Assembly: GCA_020722765.1 (NCBI GenBank)
Contig: DYKD01000003.1
Coordinates: 54,836 to 90,803 of the forward strand
DNA from: Brevinema andersonii
GTDB taxonomy: Bacteria > Spirochaetota > DYKD01
Direction of reading: 5' to 3'
DNA: 35,968 nt
Below, one piece after another: positions 24,482 through 31,426 of this stretch; position 1 is the stretch's first letter, and each line of letters begins with the position of its first letter. A program made the translations under genes and the position numbers. Below the pieces are notes generated by a model. It saw only the letters and a list, made by a program, of their open reading frames with translations, had not been told where the DNA came from and ran no database searches.

Positions 24482-25098
24482 AAGCCAAAACAAGAAGTTC
24501 TTTTCATACGATTCCCAACTATCTTACATTTTTCAGGATCCTTTGCATTCCCGTTTTTATATGGTTTTTTTTAAGCGATCTTCCAAATGGAAAACTATGG
24601 GCTGCTGTTGTTTTTGCGGCCGCTTCCGTGACGGATTTTTTTGATGGGTATCTTGCCAGAAAACTGGGACAGGTGACAGAATTTGGTGTCTTTATGGATC
24701 AGTTTGCTGACAAGCTCCTGGTATGGCCTGCGCTTCTCCTGTTTTCCACGGTTCCCCAGTTGAATGTCCCTCTCTGGTTTGGCATCGCGATTTTTCTAAG
24801 GGATTTGATTATGACTGTTCTAAGGGCGGTCGTCAAGAAGAAAACAGGCCTTTCCATGAAGACAAGTTATTGGGGAAAATCCAAGTCTGCAGTTCAGATG
24901 TTCACAGTCATTTATATCCTTCTCGTTCTGGCTTCTTTGGATGTATCAAGTGGTTTTCTTCTCGCTTTTTCAGAGTCTTCACTTAACCTGATGCTTCCTT
25001 TCTGGTTTATGGCACTTTCTGTTTTTCTTACCCTTCTTTCAATGGTCATATATTTTTTTGATAACAAGGATGCATTGAAGAAGATGGTCGGAGGATAA
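24478..25098 (+). CDS. pgsA: CDP-diacylglycerol-glycerol-3-phosphate 3-phosphatidyltransferase
   Basis: PgsA makes phosphatidylglycerol phosphate from CDP-diacylglycerol and glycerol-3-phosphate in the inner membrane. The 206-residue protein has several hydrophobic spans and the complete CDP-alcohol phosphotransferase motif DGx2ARx8Gx3Dx3D (FDGYLARKLGQ...GVFMDQFADKL) near residues 54-76. GAGGAGG lies five bases before the ATG, which overlaps the rimO stop (ATGA). The next gene encodes the phosphatase for its product, so the pair forms a two-step pathway to phosphatidylglycerol. Confidence 0.94.
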   Translation: MKAKTRSSFHTIPNYLTFFRILCIPVFIWFFLSDLPNGKLWAAVVFAAASVTDFFDGYLARKLGQVTEFGVFMDQFADKLLVWPALLLFSTVPQLNVPLWFGIAIFLRDLIMTVLRAVVKKKTGLSMKTSYWGKSKSAVQMFTVIYILLVLASLDVSSGFLLAFSESSLNLMLPFWFMALSVFLTLLSMVIYFFDNKDALKKMVGG

Positions 25099-25102
25099 TG
25101 CA

Positions 25103-25585
25103 ATGAGAAAGATTGTTGATTTCCTTGTTGAATTTTTTGCAACTGGTTTTTATTCTGGAAAGATTGGAAAAGCGCCTGGAACCATGGGAACTTTTGTGGC
25201 TTTCCTGCTTTTTTTACCCTTGGCTGGTCATTCCGTTGCGTTTTGGTCCTTCTTTTTTCTGGTTCTCATCCTATCTGTTCCAGTCTCTACGGCTATGGAA
25301 AAACGTCTGAAGCTCAAGGATCCTCAGGTTGTCGTCATAGATGAAATTGCTGGTTATTTCGTTACCATGGCGGCTATTCCAGCCCTGGCTTTTCCATCTT
25401 CCAGAATGCTCATTCTGGCAACCTTAGGTTTTGTCCTGTTCAGGATTTTTGATATTTGGAAGCCTTTTCCCATCAAGCAGATACAGATTTTGCCTTCTGG
25501 ATGGGGGATTGTTGTGGATGACCTGATTGCAGGGATATACGCCAATATCATACTTAGAGTCATAATCCTTTTTTGGCCTGTTTGA
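25103..25585 (+). CDS. pgpA: phosphatidylglycerophosphatase A
   Basis: PgpA removes the phosphate from phosphatidylglycerol phosphate. In 160 residues it shows the family's opening FATGFYSGKIGKAPGTMGT, the central VVIDEIAGYFVTM with the catalytic acidic residues, and FRIFDIWKPFPIKQIQ near the end. Three or four hydrophobic spans are visible. GGAGG is eight bases ahead of the ATG and the gene follows pgsA by four bases. It is the last gene of the ftsK operon; no terminator hairpin was found in the 67 bases before cheX. Confidence 0.94.
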   Translation: MRKIVDFLVEFFATGFYSGKIGKAPGTMGTFVAFLLFLPLAGHSVAFWSFFFLVLILSVPVSTAMEKRLKLKDPQVVVIDEIAGYFVTMAAIPALAFPSSRMLILATLGFVLFRIFDIWKPFPIKQIQILPSGWGIVVDDLIAGIYANIILRVIILFWPV

Positions 25586-25617
25586 GGGTGATTCTATCCC
25601 AGATGTTAGCAATAAAG

Positions 25618-25646
25618 TTGACAAGATGTTAAAAATCGGTTAAATT
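25618..25646 (+). promoter_or_regulatory. cheX promoter with leaderless start
   Basis: A perfect TTGACA (25618-25623), 17 bases and TAAATT (25641-25646). Six bases separate the -10 box from the cheX ATG, which puts the expected +1 exactly on the A of the start codon. No Shine-Dalgarno is present. Confidence 0.72.
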
Positions 25647-25652
25647 AAACAC

Positions 25653-26123
25653 ATGATCGTTGAATATGTAAACCCATTTATTATTGGTGCTATAGAAGTT
25701 TTTGAGGAAGTGGCAAGCATCGAACTTAAAAAAACCGATGTGGTTCTGAAAAACAACACTTCTTCAGACGCTGATATTGCGATCATTTTTGGTGTGAGCG
25801 GTTTTCTGACAGGGCAGGTCGTCTGCAGTTTCAAGGAACATACTGCACAGCGGGTCGTCCAGTCGATGATGCCCAACAGCACACCACAACAACAGGCAGA
25901 ATACCTTTATAGCGCTTTGAGTGCCATGGCAAATATGATTACAGGGCGGGCGACTATCCTGCTTGCTGGTAAGGATCACATCATCTATATTACACCGCCC
26001 ATGGTCAAGATACATAATCAGAGTTCAGCTGAGTTCATTCAAGGCAAGACCATAAGTGTCACTTTTTCATCGCGTTTCGGATCTATAGAAATCAATGTCT
26101 CTTTGAAGCCCTCGGGTAAATGA
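25653..26123 (+). CDS. CheX-like chemotaxis phosphatase-family protein with altered active site
   Basis: A 156-residue protein of the CheC/CheX/FliY family, which dephosphorylates CheY-P. The start VNPFIIGAIEVFEEVASIELKK and the strand-rich core fit CheX. The catalytic helix in the family reads [DS]x3Ex2N followed about 22 residues later by Pro. Here it is SALSAMAN (residues 87-94) with PP about 20 residues on. The Asn is kept, but the Glu is Ala91. It may bind CheY without dephosphorylating it, or have another role. It is followed 12 bases later by cheY, so the two surely work together. The mRNA is predicted to be leaderless. Confidence 0.82.
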   Translation: MIVEYVNPFIIGAIEVFEEVASIELKKTDVVLKNNTSSDADIAIIFGVSGFLTGQVVCSFKEHTAQRVVQSMMPNSTPQQQAEYLYSALSAMANMITGRATILLAGKDHIIYITPPMVKIHNQSSAEFIQGKTISVTFSSRFGSIEINVSLKPSGK

Positions 26124-26135
26124 GGATAGCAACGC

Positions 26136-26495
26136 ATGGCAACTGTATTATTAGTAGATGACTTGGCTTTCATCAAGATGGTCCAGAAGGAAGTCCTTGA
26201 AGCCAATGGTCATCAGATCATAGGAGATGCAAAGGATGGTCTGGAAGCCATTGAGCAATACAAACGTCTCCATCCTGATATCATCATCATGGATATTACG
26301 ATGCCAAAGATGGATGGATTGAATGCCTTGAAAGCCATAAAAAATGTCGATCCTGCTGCACGGGTTATTGTCTGTAGTGCTTTGGGTCAGCAGCAGCTTA
26401 TCATTGAAGCCATCAAATTCGGTGCAAAAGATTTCATTGTCAAACCGTTCAAGCCTCCACGTCTCGCTTCTGCCATAGAAAAGGCTTTGAAATAG
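26136..26495 (+). CDS. cheY: CheY-like single-domain response regulator
   Basis: A 119-residue receiver domain with no output domain. Asp8 and Asp9 (VDDLAF) bind Mg, Asp53 (MDITMPKMDG) is the phosphoryl acceptor, Ser81 (VCSALG) replaces the switch Thr, and Lys103 (VKPFKPP) is conserved. CheY proteins of this type carry signals to flagellar motors or to other partners. It directly follows the CheX-like gene. No histidine kinase or receptor lies in the window. GAGG precedes the ATG at a slightly long distance. Confidence 0.9.
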   Translation: MATVLLVDDLAFIKMVQKEVLEANGHQIIGDAKDGLEAIEQYKRLHPDIIIMDITMPKMDGLNALKAIKNVDPAARVIVCSALGQQQLIIEAIKFGAKDFIVKPFKPPRLASAIEKALK

Positions 26496-26497
26496 AG

Positions 26498-27784
26498 ATG
26501 TCCCGTAGAAGCGCTTTTCTTCCGTTTCTGCTTTTCCTTCTGTTCTCATTTTTCCTTAGCCCTTTATTCTCAAAAGATCTGTCCTTGGAAGTCAAGGTCG
26601 TTGATCGGCCATATAGGACTTTGTTGGTTCTTCCATTCGTAAACCATACAAGAAACAAGGATTATGATTTTCTTTCAAAAGATCTTGCAGTCTTTGTCCT
26701 TTCAGAATTGAATGCATTGGGCACGGTTGTTGTCTTTTCAAATGAAATGGAAACCCCTTCCAATCTTGATCCTACCAGGAAATATTTTTTTATCTGTCAG
26801 GAGGATTTCAGAAGGGAGTTAGTCGTTTCAAGCATGGAGGAAAGGACGAATGTGATACAGGCTAAATTGGATCAGTCCGATTATGTGGTCAAAGGCAGAT
26901 TCGACCCTTCTCCGATCAAAGGTGATGATGAAACATGGGTTTTCGGGATTATCCTTTCAAATACAGTCTCTCATTCTGTCAGGTGCTCTTATAAAGAAAG
27001 ATTCCCCTATAAAAGGATTTTGGATTACCAGTCTGAGTTGACTGAAAAGCTGAAACGCTCTCTAAATGGTGGGCAGGGTTTTGTGTTGGAGGTTACCTCC
27101 TCAGAAGAGCGTACTGAAGTGTATCTTGGTGATCAGTACATGGGGTATGCCCCTGTAAAGATTTTTCTTCCTTTCATGACAAATAGTATTTCCCTGAAAA
27201 AAGAAGGATATGCCAGTACAAAGCATGTGTATGTCCTGGAACAGGGCAAGTATCAGTCCCTTTCACTTGACGTGGTTATGGAGAAGGATTTTTCCAGCAG
27301 AACTTTCAGTTTGATGACCCATCCATCAGGCCAGAGGGTGTATTTGAATGAAAGGTACATAGGTCTTTCCCCAGTGCGGAATTTTTCTACATATTTTTCA
27401 CAAGCGATACTGTATGTGAGCAGTTCAAACCATAACTATAATCATGAATATGTCAAAGCGGATTTCAACAGGAATTCCATTTATCACATCAGCATGAGAC
27501 AAGAAAAAAAGGAGAAGAGTTTCTTATCCAACAGACGTTTAGCATGGGGATCCTTCTGGTTGGGAAGCGCTGTGCTTGCAGGTAGCATTTATTATTTTAT
27601 GGATGCTGCCTATTACTCCAAGCTTTCCGCGCTCAGGCAGGCTTCTGATCCAAGATGGGAGGCAGACCGCATAAGAGGTCAAGAGTCTTTTTCAACAGGT
27701 TTTTTCATTGCACTCAGTTCAATTCCCTGCTATGCGGGCACGCTCTTTTTCACCATTCGTATGAGTGATGAGAAGGACTGGTAA
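26498..27784 (+). CDS. exported/membrane protein with two PEGA domains
   Basis: A 428-residue protein with an N-terminal signal or anchor (FLPFLLFLLFSFFLSPLFS). Residues 30-170 (LLVLPFVNHTRNKDYDFLSKDLA) resemble the CsgG/TolB-like nucleotide-like domain of envelope proteins. Two PEGA beta domains follow at about 193-262 (EVYLGDQYMGYAPVKIFLP) and 267-335 (PSGQRVYLNERYIGLSPVR). Two C-terminal membrane spans lie at about 347-370 and 398-420. PEGA domains are common on bacterial surfaces and probably bind protein or wall. The ATG is two bases after the cheY stop with no strong ribosome site, so translation is likely coupled. Confidence 0.78.
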   Translation: MSRRSAFLPFLLFLLFSFFLSPLFSKDLSLEVKVVDRPYRTLLVLPFVNHTRNKDYDFLSKDLAVFVLSELNALGTVVVFSNEMETPSNLDPTRKYFFICQEDFRRELVVSSMEERTNVIQAKLDQSDYVVKGRFDPSPIKGDDETWVFGIILSNTVSHSVRCSYKERFPYKRILDYQSELTEKLKRSLNGGQGFVLEVTSSEERTEVYLGDQYMGYAPVKIFLPFMTNSISLKKEGYASTKHVYVLEQGKYQSLSLDVVMEKDFSSRTFSLMTHPSGQRVYLNERYIGLSPVRNFSTYFSQAILYVSSSNHNYNHEYVKADFNRNSIYHISMRQEKKEKSFLSNRRLAWGSFWLGSAVLAGSIYYFMDAAYYSKLSALRQASDPRWEADRIRGQESFSTGFFIALSSIPCYAGTLFFTIRMSDEKDW

Positions 27785-28443
27785 TGAGGATACTTGTTGT
27801 CAGTGATGTCGTTGATAACCGGATCTATTCTGAAAAACTGAAGGAGAATTTTGGAGATGTCGATCTTGTCCTGTCCGCTGGAGATCTACCGTTCTCTTAC
27901 CTCGAATATATCGTAAGCATCCTTAATAAGCCTCTTCTTTATGTGAATGGGAATCATAATAACACTGGTGAGTATACAAGTGACGGTCATATCAAAAAAG
28001 AATGTCTTGGTTGCATGAATGTCCATTCAAAAACTGTCCTGGCCAAAGGCATTCTGGTCGCTGGACTTGAGGGCTCATACAGGTACAATAAGGGTACGTG
28101 TCAGTATACTGAGGCGGAAATGTGGTTTCAATATGTGAAACTCATTCCAAAACTCATCCTGAATAGATTGTTTCATGGCAGGTATTGTGATATCCTATTG
28201 ACACATGCTCCTCCGTTGGGTATTGGAGATAGCGTAAATCCTGCACATAAGGGGTTTGGTACTTTCCTACGGTTCATGCGCAGGTTCAGCCCAAAAATCC
28301 ACATACACGGACATGTTCATCTGTACGACCGTAATGAGGTTTTTATACATGATTATAGGGGCACAACTGTCATAAATGCTTATAATTACAAGGTTTTTGA
28401 TTTTGACGTGAAGACGGGTTCTATCAAGGTCTTAAGGCATTAG
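27784..28443 (+). CDS. metallophosphoesterase
   Basis: A 219-residue calcineurin-like phosphoesterase. Metal-ligand motifs are SAGD, NGNHNN, LTHAPP and HGHVHL. The first motif, normally DxH, is SDVV, with Asp8 kept but the His replaced by Val10. Several small subfamilies tolerate this, so activity is still likely. The substrate cannot be told. There is no signal peptide, so it should act in the cytoplasm. The start overlaps the PEGA gene's stop by one base (TAATG), the last gene of the cheX operon. Confidence 0.88.
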   Translation: MRILVVSDVVDNRIYSEKLKENFGDVDLVLSAGDLPFSYLEYIVSILNKPLLYVNGNHNNTGEYTSDGHIKKECLGCMNVHSKTVLAKGILVAGLEGSYRYNKGTCQYTEAEMWFQYVKLIPKLILNRLFHGRYCDILLTHAPPLGIGDSVNPAHKGFGTFLRFMRRFSPKIHIHGHVHLYDRNEVFIHDYRGTTVINAYNYKVFDFDVKTGSIKVLRH

Positions 28444-28488
28444 GCCTGGAGATTTTTATCTGTTTATCCAATTTTTATCTTAAAAGTG

Positions 28489-28517
28489 TTGATTTTACCT
28501 GTTTTCTTTCTTATATT
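28489..28517 (+). promoter_or_regulatory. promoter of the FecR-domain gene
   Basis: TTGATT (28489-28494), 17 bases, TATATT (28512-28517). The expected start near 28524 coincides with GAGGTGA, so the leader is only about 13 bases and consists mostly of the ribosome site. Confidence 0.6.
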
Positions 28518-28536
28518 ATAAATGAGGTGATGAATT

Positions 28537-28989
28537 ATGAAAAATCTATTCAGAGTTTTATTAACCGTACTGATTATGACAGTCATGGTAGCAAATGCTG
28601 AAAATATAATTGTATCATTGGTTATAGGTCAGGCAGTTTACAAGAATTCTGATTCAGGAAAATGGCTCAAGGTCAAACCCAACATGGTTTTAATGCAGGA
28701 AGGTACAATCCAGACTAGGCAGGCCAGCAAGATAAAGATCCGTTTTACGGAAAGTTCTGTTGAAATGCTCATTCCTGAGAACAAGATCCTGAAAATAGCG
28801 GATATTGTTGAAAAAAAGAATTCTATTGTGAAAAATGACAAAAAGCTTAAGCTAAACATGTTGAAAGCCAGGTTGAATAAGGATTCAGGAAATACGAAAG
28901 GGTCTGCTGTTGCAGTAGCTGGTGTGCGTGGTTCAAAAAAAGGATCTGCTCCGATTCAGAAAACAACAGACCTGGTTTGGGATGAATGA
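28537..28989 (+). CDS. periplasmic FecR-domain protein
   Basis: A 150-residue exported protein with signal MKNLFRVLLTVLIMTVMVANA. The mature part is a single FecR beta domain: IVSLVIGQAVYKN, then LKVKPNMVLMQEGTIQTRQ and ASKIKIRFTESSVEMLIPEN, ending with AVAVAGVRGSKKG, the VAGVRGT-like signature of this family. Unlike true FecR it has no membrane anchor to an anti-sigma domain, so it is unlikely to signal to a sigma factor. Stand-alone versions are frequent in diderm anaerobes and may bind wall or protein. The MORN-like gene follows 54 bases later and probably shares the transcript. Confidence 0.78.
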   Translation: MKNLFRVLLTVLIMTVMVANAENIIVSLVIGQAVYKNSDSGKWLKVKPNMVLMQEGTIQTRQASKIKIRFTESSVEMLIPENKILKIADIVEKKNSIVKNDKKLKLNMLKARLNKDSGNTKGSAVAVAGVRGSKKGSAPIQKTTDLVWDE

Positions 28990-29043
28990 CCGCTTCTTAT
29001 AAATCATCATCTGCGGGTATGAGAAAATCTTAGGAGTTTTGTG

Positions 29044-30297
29044 ATGTTGAAAAGAATATCTTTAGTGTTGTTAGTCCTTTTAATGCCTTTTTCCTCTTAT
29101 GCCGCAAAAGAAAATTATGGCAAGGCTTATAAGGAAAAATATGATAATAAGAAATTGAAAGCCAAAGGGTATATTCTCAAGGGTGAGAAAAACGGTCCAT
29201 GGATATATTTCCGTGATGATGGGAAAACTGTCTGGATGGAAGGTTCTTTTGAAAAAGACAAGCGTACAGGCGAGTGGAAATATTTTGACGAGGATGGAAA
29301 ACTGGCACGCAAAGGTCTTTTTGATACAGGCAAAGAGACAGGTGAATGGCAGAGTTTTTTTGCTTCAGGTGCAGTAAAAGGGAAAGGCCCTTACGAAATC
29401 GGCCTTCAGAACGGAGAATGGTCTTTTTATTTTGAAAACGGACAAATACAGCAGAGGGGTTCGTTTTTGAAAGGGAAAAGGGATGGTCTTTGGGAATCTT
29501 TCTATAATGATGGGAATATTTTGGACAAAGGTTCTTATGTGACCAATGTAAAGCATGGTCCTTGGGAAGAGTATCACCAGAATGGACAAAAACGGAGTTC
29601 CTCGCAGTATCAATTTGGTGTTTTGAGTGGAACTGCTTTGACATATTCAGAGACCGGGAGTCTTCTTTCCCAGGAAAATTATAAGGATGGGAAGAAAGAG
29701 GGTCCTGCTATGGCTAATCATCCAGATGGTTCCCTCAAGGAAAAAGGTAATTATGCAAATGATGAACGCGTAGGTGCATGGTTTTTTTATGCACCAGGAA
29801 ACAAGAAGGCTTCTGAAGGTGTTTTTGAGGCAGGGAAAAAGATAGGTACCTGGAAAGATTATTATCCTGCAAACGGAGCATTGAAAGGGACCGGTTTGTA
29901 TGTGGCAGGGAAACGCGATGGTGTCTGGAAGTTTTATGAAGAGACTGGTGGACTGGCACGTGAAGTGAATTATTCAAAGGGAAAGATTTCTGGGAATGCG
30001 AAATTCTATGTTGCAGGAAAGCTGTCTTATGAATCTGAAGTGAAAGGTGCCACTGACGATGATCTCATGAAAAATGGCAAGTATGTATCCTATTATGAGA
30101 ATGGGAAAAAGAAGGATGAAGGCAGTCATAAGCTTGACATGATGTTCGGGACATGGATACATTACTATTCAAATGGAAACAAGAAATCAGAAGGTGCATA
30201 CATAGACGGGAAACGTAACGGGATGTGGCAGGAGTACAACGAGGATGGGACGCCGAATGGCTCTCCTGTGAAGTATGTCCTAGGAGACAAGTTCTAA
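29044..30297 (+). CDS. exported MORN-like/YwqK-type repeat protein
   Basis: A 417-residue exported protein (signal MLKRISLVLLVLLMPFSSYA). Nearly the whole mature chain is about 16 tandem repeats of roughly 23 residues with the pattern G-x-W-x-x-Y-x2-x-G-x5-G-x-Y-x2-G, as in KRTGEWKYFDEDGKLARKG. Automated annotation often calls such proteins 'YwqK family antitoxin', but no toxin is nearby and the signal peptide makes that name misleading. A long beta repeat array is expected. AGGAG lies seven bases before the ATG at 29044; a GTG at 29041 is in frame but less well spaced. A strong terminator follows the gene. Confidence 0.82.
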   Translation: MLKRISLVLLVLLMPFSSYAAKENYGKAYKEKYDNKKLKAKGYILKGEKNGPWIYFRDDGKTVWMEGSFEKDKRTGEWKYFDEDGKLARKGLFDTGKETGEWQSFFASGAVKGKGPYEIGLQNGEWSFYFENGQIQQRGSFLKGKRDGLWESFYNDGNILDKGSYVTNVKHGPWEEYHQNGQKRSSSQYQFGVLSGTALTYSETGSLLSQENYKDGKKEGPAMANHPDGSLKEKGNYANDERVGAWFFYAPGNKKASEGVFEAGKKIGTWKDYYPANGALKGTGLYVAGKRDGVWKFYEETGGLAREVNYSKGKISGNAKFYVAGKLSYESEVKGATDDDLMKNGKYVSYYENGKKKDEGSHKLDMMFGTWIHYYSNGNKKSEGAYIDGKRNGMWQEYNEDGTPNGSPVKYVLGDKF

Positions 30298-30330
30298 TTT
30301 TTTTCTTAAGGTGAATCTAAGGTTATTGGA

Positions 30331-30378
30331 CCGTCACAGGGATGAAGGGCAAAACGATTTCTTGTGGCGGTTTTTTTT
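30331..30378 (+). terminator. rho-independent terminator
   Basis: CCGTCACA (30331-30338) pairs with TGTGGCGG (30363-30370), with one G-T, around a 24-base loop, and eight T follow (30371-30378). It ends the FecR/MORN transcript and separates it from the opposing regulator gene. Confidence 0.8.
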
Positions 30379-30404
30379 ATATGTTCTTGCCCGTTATCCT
30401 TTTT

Positions 30405-31295
30405 TCAGTTTTTTCCCATGGAGATGATATTTTTTCTCCTGTTCTTCCTGTATCTTAATGGCGGCATCCCGCTGAATTTCTCGAAAGTGGCAGTGAAATA
30501 ATTGGAGTCATTGTACCCAACATCAAAGGCGATCTCTGAAATGCTCTTGTCTGTTGTTTCAAGGAGTGTTTTGGCGCTGCTGATACGAAGTCTGTTGATG
30601 TAATTGTTGAAAGAGACTCCCGTATGTTTCTTGAATGTGTGTGAGAAATGGGATTCAGAAATCATGAAGTCTTTGCACAGCTGTGAGCGTGTGATGTCCT
30701 GTGTATAATGCGTTTTGATGTGTCTTGTTATTTCGTTTATTTTGTTTCGTATGTTGGACGTAGTGTGCCTTTCTTCGAGGATGGATATCCGTTCCATCTC
30801 TTTTTCAATGACGTAATTGAGCATGGCAAAGAGGAATTCTCCGATTGATTCGATTTCTCTTAAAGGCAGGACTCTGGCTTTCAGATAATATGATTTCAGT
30901 TCCTTGTAAGGTATTCCGAATTGTGAGGCGATTTTTTTTGGAGTGATAGTGTCAGGTCTGTCTGGAATGATCTGGCCAGCAAGAAGTACGCCTGTCAATT
31001 CCTCTTTTACAAACACTGGAATGCACATGTCTATCATGCCAGCATAACATCTATAGATATATGGTTTTCTGGTCTCTTTGGCAATCTTTAAGGCATTGAT
31101 GTCGGATTTTTTACATGCATCACCTCGGTCTGTAAGGCTGATTCGCCAACAGTATTTGCATGAGCCTTGGGGATAGATGATCTGGTTCCCTTCCTTATCT
31201 AGAAGAGTGATATTGATTTTCATGAGATCAGAGAATTTTTTAATAAGGTTGGAAATACTTTCCAGGTTCAGGATCCCTCGTAAGTCATATTCCAT
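30405..31295 (-). CDS. PocR-domain AraC-family transcription regulator
   Basis: A 296-residue regulator. Residues 1-170 are a PocR ligand-binding domain, with the Cys-rich pattern CKYCWRISLTDRGDACKKSD, then YIYRCYAGMIDMCIPVFV and GVLLAGQIIPD. In related proteins this pocket senses small hydrocarbon derivatives such as propanediol, and the cysteines may hold a metal or Fe-S cluster. A linker leads to two AraC helix-turn-helix motifs at about 195-285, including SESHFSHTFKKHTGVSFNNY and ISEIAFDVGYNDSNYFTATF. AGGAG is five bases before the ATG. It is divergent from the secreted protein gene at 31427 and likely controls it, itself, or both. Confidence 0.9.
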   Translation of the reverse strand: MEYDLRGILNLESISNLIKKFSDLMKINITLLDKEGNQIIYPQGSCKYCWRISLTDRGDACKKSDINALKIAKETRKPYIYRCYAGMIDMCIPVFVKEELTGVLLAGQIIPDRPDTITPKKIASQFGIPYKELKSYYLKARVLPLREIESIGEFLFAMLNYVIEKEMERISILEERHTTSNIRNKINEITRHIKTHYTQDITRSQLCKDFMISESHFSHTFKKHTGVSFNNYINRLRISSAKTLLETTDKSISEIAFDVGYNDSNYFTATFEKFSGMPPLRYRKNRRKNIISMGKN

Positions 31296-31313
31296 AACAG
31301 CTCCTATAAGTGA

Positions 31314-31342
31314 ATATTATGCATAAAAAAGCATAAAATCAA
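31314..31342 (-). promoter_or_regulatory. promoter of the PocR/AraC regulator gene
   Basis: On the minus strand TTGATT (31337-31342), 17 bases, TAATAT (31314-31319). The expected start near 31307 gives a 12-base leader that holds the AGGAG. A direct repeat fills the spacer. Confidence 0.6.
31321..31338. promoter_or_regulatory. 10-base-spaced direct repeat, possible autoregulatory site
   Basis: GCATAAAA occurs at 31321-31328 and again at 31331-31338, one helical turn apart, exactly inside the spacer of the regulator's promoter. AraC-family proteins bind direct repeats, and a site here would block RNA polymerase. Confidence 0.4.
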
Positions 31343-31426
31343 AGAAATTTAGGAGAAATTTTAAGGATATTTTTCATGAAAAACGTTATTTTTTTACAGT
31401 TTATTGAATGAATTGACGGAGGATAC

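Noticed and set aside
28537-28989. FecR protein as part of a sigma/anti-sigma signalling system
   Set aside because: It has only a signal peptide and one FecR beta domain, with no membrane span, anti-sigma domain, sigma factor or TonB receptor nearby.
29044-30297. YwqK 'antitoxin' label for the repeat protein
   Set aside because: The protein has a signal peptide and about 16 MORN-like repeats and no toxin lies nearby, so a toxin-antitoxin role is not supported.
29044-30297. DNA repeat array resembling CRISPR or minisatellite
   Set aside because: The periodicity is only at protein level, with divergent DNA, and fits coding repeats.
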